DNA from: Rhizobium sp. P32RR-XVIII
GTDB taxonomy: Bacteria > Pseudomonadota > Alphaproteobacteria > Rhizobiales > Rhizobiaceae
Length of the DNA stretch: 64,000 nucleotides
Assembly: GCF_012641395.1 (NCBI RefSeq)
Contig: NZ_JABAIH010000003.1
Span: 434,001 to 498,000 of the forward strand
Direction of reading: 5' to 3'
Under the pieces are notes generated by a model. That model saw only the letters and a list, made by a program, of their open reading frames with translations. It did no database searches and was not told the origin of the DNA. Position numbers and translations under genes: made by a program. Below are positions 59,937 through 64,000 of this stretch, one piece after another (positions within the stretch are counted from its first letter, which is position 1; each line of letters opens with the position of its first letter).

Positions 59937-60340
59937 ATCCGCGCCTATTCGTTCGGCTGTTGAAACGCGACCGGACTTTGGCTCCGGCTATACACTGAGC
60001 ACTTTGCGCATATGTCAGGTGCCTAAAGTACAACGGCAGTGCCGCACCTGCAATGCCATCACATGCAGGTCGTCGCCGCTTTCCGAGGATCGCCATGTCG
60101 TCAGCTGAACTTCGTCCCAATGCGCTCGACCGTTCAGCTTCGACGCGGTTCTCCCGCCAGTCGAGATCGTCTTCCGCTTGACACGATTGGCTATTTGATG
60201 TTCGCCCCCACAGAGGGTAGACCGTCAACCGAGCCTGTCGCCTGTGACCAATGAAGCGTGCCAGACCTGCGGTAGCGTTTGCCCGACTTCCGTTGTCGAC
60301 TATAGTTCTCTCCACACACTCCCTTTCGCATCGGTACTCA
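59937..60340. other. Divergent regulatory region between nuoH and the LacI gene
   Basis: About 400 bases without a gene. It should hold the promoters of the nuoH-nuoI-CBS transcript and of the LacI regulator. I found no FNR/FixK box, EcfG-type site or clear sigma-54 motif (GG-N10-GC). Open frames across it lack Shine-Dalgarno signals. Confidence 0.4.
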
Positions 60341-61363
60341 ATGTCCTTTGAAGAACGAAAAAAGACTCGCGTCACGCTCGTCGATGTCGCGCGACAGGCA
60401 AACGTCTCCCGCGCGACCGCGTCGCTTGTCCTTCGCAAGAGCCCGCTGGTCGGCAGCGAGACGCGCATGCGCGTCGAGCAGGCGATGCGAGACTTGGGGT
60501 ATGTCTACAATATCGGCGCGGCACGCCTGCGCGTCGAACGCAGCCAGATCATCGGTGCCATCGTCCCGAACCTCACCAATCCCTTCTTTGCAGAGCTCCT
60601 ATCAGGCATCGAGGAAGTCATCGGCGCGACCGGCAAGGTGGTGATCCTCGCCAACAGCGGGGATCAGGTCGAACGGCAGGAAATGCTCCTGCGACGCATG
60701 CGCGAACATGGCGTCGATGGGGTCATTCTCTGCCCGGCCGCACGCACGGAATCCGCGCTCTCAGATCAGATAGCCGATTGGGGCATGCCGGTCGTGCAGG
60801 TCTTGCGCCATATTTCCCTCGGCCTGGATTATGTCGGAGTCGATTACGCCGCGGGCATGCGCCAGGCGGTAGACTACCTGGCGTCGCTCGGTCACGAGAA
60901 GATCGCCTTTGCCGTCCTTGGTCCGATCCACTCGGCTTATCAGGAACGCGTGGACGGATTCCGCGACGCCATGCTGTCACGGAATCTCGATCCCCGCATC
61001 CTCATCCATTTTCCAACGCAACTCGGCGAAATTGCCAACGCGACCCACCTTCTTTTCGATCAGGCAACACGGCCAACGGCGGTGATCTGCTTCAATCATA
61101 TCGTGGCGCTAGGCCTCTCGGCCGGCCTTCATGACCGCGGGCTGACAATCGGCCGCGATCTTTCCCTGGTTGGCTTCGACGATGTGGCGGACGCGGAGGC
61201 CATCCGGCCAAAGCTCACGTCGGTCGCGACCGGCCCCGTGGCCATCGGCGAAATGGCGGCGCGCCTCCTTGTCGAGCGTATCGGCAATCCGGACTTGCCT
61301 CCACGCCGCGTGGTGAACGACACTACCCTGCACATTCGCCAGTCCTGCGGCCGGCCTGGCTGA
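60341..61363 (+). CDS. LacI family transcriptional regulator
   Basis: The 340-residue repressor has an N-terminal helix-turn-helix (VTLVDVARQANVSRATASLV) followed by the hinge helix region VYNIGAARLRV, and a ligand domain (IIGAIVPNLTNPFFAEL; VDGVILCPAA; LSLVGFDDV). I placed the start at the ATG before SFEERKKTR; no clear Shine-Dalgarno is seen. It precedes an amino-acid ABC operon by 117 bases and is its likely regulator. The inducer may be a sugar-amino-acid compound (inference). Confidence 0.88.
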   Translation: MSFEERKKTRVTLVDVARQANVSRATASLVLRKSPLVGSETRMRVEQAMRDLGYVYNIGAARLRVERSQIIGAIVPNLTNPFFAELLSGIEEVIGATGKVVILANSGDQVERQEMLLRRMREHGVDGVILCPAARTESALSDQIADWGMPVVQVLRHISLGLDYVGVDYAAGMRQAVDYLASLGHEKIAFAVLGPIHSAYQERVDGFRDAMLSRNLDPRILIHFPTQLGEIANATHLLFDQATRPTAVICFNHIVALGLSAGLHDRGLTIGRDLSLVGFDDVADAEAIRPKLTSVATGPVAIGEMAARLLVERIGNPDLPPRRVVNDTTLHIRQSCGRPG

Positions 61364-61480
61364 AAATTGGACGATCATTTGCGGGTTGACGCCCGTGAAG
61401 AAACATTTTAGATCGATCTAAGTGCAGGACCGCGGGGAGGCGCGACGTCCGTTTCGGTAATTTGGGGAGGAGCTCCCGGC

Positions 61481-62149
61481 ATGTACGAGTTCAATTTCGC
61501 GCCTGTGCTTGCGGGCCTCGACCAGCTGCTGCTCGGCGCCTGGCTGACGATTCAGCTTTCCTGCGCGGCGATGATCCTCGGACTGATCCTTTCGATCTTC
61601 TGCGCCTGGGGCAAGACATCCGGGATTGGGCCGCTGCGCTGGCTGATCGACGCCTATGTGGAGATCATCCGCAACACGCCCTTCCTCGTGCAGATCTTCT
61701 TCATCTTCTTCGGCCTTCCGTCGCTCGGCCTGCGGCTCACGCCAAACAGCGCAGCACTTCTCGCGCTCGTCGTGAATTTCGGCGCTTATGGCACCGAGAT
61801 CATCCGTGCGGGCATCGAATCCATCCAGAAGGGCCAAGTCGAGGCGGGCACGGCGCTCGGCCTCTCGAAGCTGCAGGTCTTCCGCTACATCATCATGAAG
61901 CCCGCGCTGCGCACGGTCTATCCATCGCTCACCAGCCAGTTCATCTATCTGATGCTGACCTCCAGCGTCGTCTCGGCGATCTCGGCCGATGACCTCGCCG
62001 CCGCCGGCAATGACCTGCAGTCGGCGACCTTTGCGAGCTTCGAGGTCTACATCGTCGTCACGCTGATTTACCTCGGCATGTCCGTGGGTTTCTCGACGAT
62101 CTTCTCGGCGATCGAGAAGGCCGCCTTCAAATATCCGCTGAGCCGGTAA
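61481..62149 (+). CDS. Polar amino acid ABC transporter permease
   Basis: The 222-residue permease is of the His/Glu/Gln/Arg/opine family. The EAA loop is SIQKGQVEAGTALGLSKLQV, and the five-helix topology and EIIRNTPFLVQIFFIFFGLP are typical. TTGGGGAGGAG precedes the ATG. It is the first structural gene of the operon and pairs with the permease 14 bases downstream. Confidence 0.93.
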   Translation: MYEFNFAPVLAGLDQLLLGAWLTIQLSCAAMILGLILSIFCAWGKTSGIGPLRWLIDAYVEIIRNTPFLVQIFFIFFGLPSLGLRLTPNSAALLALVVNFGAYGTEIIRAGIESIQKGQVEAGTALGLSKLQVFRYIIMKPALRTVYPSLTSQFIYLMLTSSVVSAISADDLAAAGNDLQSATFASFEVYIVVTLIYLGMSVGFSTIFSAIEKAAFKYPLSR

Positions 62150-62163
62150 GGGGAGACTGACCA

Positions 62164-62826
62164 ATGCCTCTTATCAGACCTTTCGGTATCAATGAATTCT
62201 GGATCATCGTCATTGCGGCGCAATGGACGATCGCGCTCTCGGCGATCGCCTTCGCGGGCGGCGGCATCGGCGGCCTGTTCATCGCGCTCGTGCGCGTTTC
62301 CGACACGAAATGGCCGCGCCTCATTGCAACCGGCTTCATCCGCATCTTCCAGGGCACGCCGTTGCTGATGCAGCTCTTCCTGGTCTTCTTCGGCCTCAAT
62401 ATCCTGGGTTTCGGCATCAATCCCTGGATTGCGGCTGCCTTCGCCTTCACGCTGCATGCCAGTGCGTTCCTCGGTGAAATCTGGCGCGGCTGCATCGAGG
62501 CGGTGCCATCAGGTCAGCGGGAGGCTGCCACCGCACTCGGCCTGCGCTATTACAACCGCATGCGGTACGTGATCCTGCCGCAGGCGACGAAGATCGCTGT
62601 CGCGCCGACGGTTGGCTTCCTCGTGCAGCTCATCAAGGGCACATCGCTTGCGGCGATCATTGGCTTTACCGAGTTGACCCGTCAGGGCCAGATCATCAAC
62701 AACGCGACCTTCAGCCCTTTCCTGGTCTTTTCCACGGTGGCTGCGGTCTATTTCGTGCTGTGCTGGCCGCTCTCCGTTCTGGCACGCCGTATGGAATTGA
62801 GATTCTCCCGCGCGACGACACGCTAA
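62164..62826 (+). CDS. Polar amino acid ABC transporter permease (second subunit)
   Basis: The 220-residue permease of the same family has FIRIFQGTPLLMQLFLVFFG and EAA loop AVPSGQREAATALGLRYYNR. It forms the heterodimeric channel with the preceding permease. GGGGAGA is eight bases before the ATG. Confidence 0.93.
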   Translation: MPLIRPFGINEFWIIVIAAQWTIALSAIAFAGGGIGGLFIALVRVSDTKWPRLIATGFIRIFQGTPLLMQLFLVFFGLNILGFGINPWIAAAFAFTLHASAFLGEIWRGCIEAVPSGQREAATALGLRYYNRMRYVILPQATKIAVAPTVGFLVQLIKGTSLAAIIGFTELTRQGQIINNATFSPFLVFSTVAAVYFVLCWPLSVLARRMELRFSRATTR

Positions 62827-62877
62827 CGGGCCCGCGCCGGAGGGAGGTTAACCCGGCATAACTGAAAGGGAAGGAAC

Positions 62878-63681
62878 ATGAATATTTCGAGACGCATGAT
62901 GATGGCCGCGATTGGCGCGGGCCTGATGGTCGGCGCCATGGCCTCAACGGCCGCCGCTCAGACCGTCGAAAGCATCAAGTCCGCGGGGACCGTGAAGATC
63001 GGCATGCTGGTCGACTTCCCGCCCTTCGGCATCATGAACACTGCTAACGAACCCGACGGTTATGACGCCGACGTCGCCAAGCTGCTCGGCAAGGAATGGG
63101 GCGTGAAGGTGCAGATCGTGCCGGTCACCGGTCCGAACCGCATTCCCTACCTGCAGAGCAACCAGGTCGACCTGCTCGTCGCCTCGCTCGGGATCACCGA
63201 GGAGCGCGCCAAGAGCGTCGACTTCTCGCAGCCCTATGCCGGCATTTCCATCGGCGTTTTCGGCGCGAGCGACGCAAAGGTTTCCAAGCCGGAAGACCTC
63301 TCCGGCAAGACGATCGGCGTGGCGCGCGCGTCGACGCAGGACACTGCGGTAACCAAAATCGCGCCGAAGGATGCCAAGATTCAGCGCTTCGATGACGATG
63401 CCAGCGCTGTGCAGGCTCTCCTCTCGGGGCAGGTCGAACTGATCGGCGTCTCCAACGTCGTCGCCGCCCAGATCGAAAAGGCCGCTCCGGGCCACTTCGA
63501 GCAGAAGCTTCAGCTCAGCCAGCAAGTTCAGGGCATTGCCGTTCGCAAGGGTTCGACCGAACTGCTGGCGGCGGTGAACGCCTTCATCGACAAGGTCAAG
63601 GCAGACGGCGAACTCAACGATATCCACCAGAAGTGGCTGGATGCTCCGCTGCCGGACTTCGTGGCGACTGCAAAGAAGTAA
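62878..63681 (+). CDS. Polar amino acid ABC transporter solute-binding protein
   Basis: The 267-residue periplasmic family-3 binding protein has a signal peptide (MNISRRMMMAAIGAGLMVGA, cleavage after AAAQ). The type II fold has VKIGMLVDFPPFGIMNT, GYDADVAKLLGKEWGV, DLLVASLGITEERAKSVDFS and a C-terminal DIHQKWLDAPLP. Ligand-contact residues could not be assigned to a single amino acid. AAGGGAAGGA precedes the ATG. Confidence 0.93.
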   Translation: MNISRRMMMAAIGAGLMVGAMASTAAAQTVESIKSAGTVKIGMLVDFPPFGIMNTANEPDGYDADVAKLLGKEWGVKVQIVPVTGPNRIPYLQSNQVDLLVASLGITEERAKSVDFSQPYAGISIGVFGASDAKVSKPEDLSGKTIGVARASTQDTAVTKIAPKDAKIQRFDDDASAVQALLSGQVELIGVSNVVAAQIEKAAPGHFEQKLQLSQQVQGIAVRKGSTELLAAVNAFIDKVKADGELNDIHQKWLDAPLPDFVATAKK

Positions 63682-63702
63682 GTATCGAAGGGAGTTCCTC
63701 GC

Positions 63703-64000
63703 ATGACTGAGGCTAAAGCAAACGCATTGGGCGCCGGCGTGCGGGGAGCTTCCGATCTGGCCGTGCGCATGGAGGGCGTCGACAAATGGTATGGCGGCTT
63801 CCACGCGCTGAAGGACATCGAGCTTTCGGTTAACCGGGGGGAGCGGATCGTCATCTGCGGTCCTTCCGGTTCCGGCAAGTCGACGCTGATCCGCTGCATC
63901 AACCAGCTCGAGACGATCCAGAAGGGCAGGATCGTCGTCGACGGCCATGATCTGACCGCCGGCGGCAAGAATGTCGATATCGTGCGGCAAGAGACCGGCA
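63703..64000 (+). CDS. Polar amino acid ABC transporter ATP-binding protein (cut by window end)
   Basis: The first 99 codons of the ATPase are seen: a 20-residue polar start, VDKWYGGFHALKDIELSV, Walker A VICGPSGSGKST and IRCINQLETIQKGRIVVDG. The frame is open at the window end, so the signature and Walker B motifs lie outside. GAAGGGAG precedes the ATG. It completes the ABC importer. Confidence 0.93.
   Translation, partial: MTEAKANALGAGVRGASDLAVRMEGVDKWYGGFHALKDIELSVNRGERIVICGPSGSGKSTLIRCINQLETIQKGRIVVDGHDLTAGGKNVDIVRQETG

Noticed and set aside
58632..59963. A 443-codon plus-strand frame over nuoI and nuoH
   Set aside because: It is antisense to two well-supported genes, with Asp/Glu/His-rich shadow composition and no family match.
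1..64000. CRISPR arrays, insertion sequences, integrases, tRNA and rRNA genes
   Set aside because: No regularly spaced repeats, transposase or recombinase motifs (other than topoisomerase IB), tRNA cloverleafs or rRNA segments were seen on reading both strands; a covariance search would be needed to exclude a small RNA gene.

Overview
The window is about 64 kb of GC-rich (roughly 60%) alphaproteobacterial DNA. Gene content (several DUF982/DUF2934/DUF1236 proteins, multiple Ku genes, many ABC sugar and amino-acid uptake systems, a second nuo cluster) fits a Rhizobiales bacterium of the Sinorhizobium/Ensifer-Rhizobium group. The accessory character, with no ribosomal, tRNA or core housekeeping genes, suggests a megaplasmid or chromid. 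This is inference from gene families; no replicon marker is present.

Region 1 (1-33.9 kb) is a stress-response and DNA-maintenance island. It holds the end of a topoisomerase IB, a DJ-1/PfpI protein, a YjlB-type cupin, an operon of two small proteins plus Ku and a three-domain LigD, a second Ku behind a glutathione S-transferase and DUF3175, a UdgX-type uracil-DNA glycosylase, cardiolipin synthase, an exonuclease/endonuclease/phosphatase protein, acylphosphatase, HtpG, a Crp/Fnr regulator and many small conserved proteins. Fourteen sites of the form GGAAC-N17/18-GTT lie in its intergenic regions, almost all 25-120 bases upstream of a start codon. This is the pattern recognised by the general-stress ECF sigma factor EcfG/RpoE2, so most of the island looks like one stress regulon. 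Also here are a Bcr/CflA exporter behind a leader peptide and attenuator-like hairpins, a formaldehyde dehydrogenase, and two decayed genes (a glycosyltransferase with a central deletion and a flavodoxin-like reductase remnant).

Within this region, 27.2-31.9 kb carries a divergent four-carbon sugar-acid pathway: LtnD oxidises L-threonate, OtnI isomerises, OtnK phosphorylates and OtnC decarboxylates to dihydroxyacetone phosphate, with an extra HIBADH-family dehydrogenase.

Region 2 (34.1-43.2 kb) has a LacI regulator facing a seven-gene minus-strand operon: ROK repressor, sugar-binding protein, two permeases, a nitrilase-family amidohydrolase, ATPase and an MGH1/GH63-type glycosidase. It is probably an uptake and hydrolysis system for a glycosylglycerate or related compatible solute.

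Region 3 (43.4-59.9 kb) encodes a complete but rearranged respiratory complex I: nuoJ-K, an MrpD-like pump subunit, an 84-residue membrane protein, a NuoL-like pump subunit, nuoM-N, nuoA-B-C-D-E-F-G, then nuoH-nuoI and a CBS-domain gene on the opposite strand. It has four antiporter-like subunits where the usual enzyme has three, and a NuoG with the extra N7 cluster ligands. Region 4 (60.3-64 kb) is a LacI regulator with a polar amino-acid ABC transporter that runs off the end of the window.
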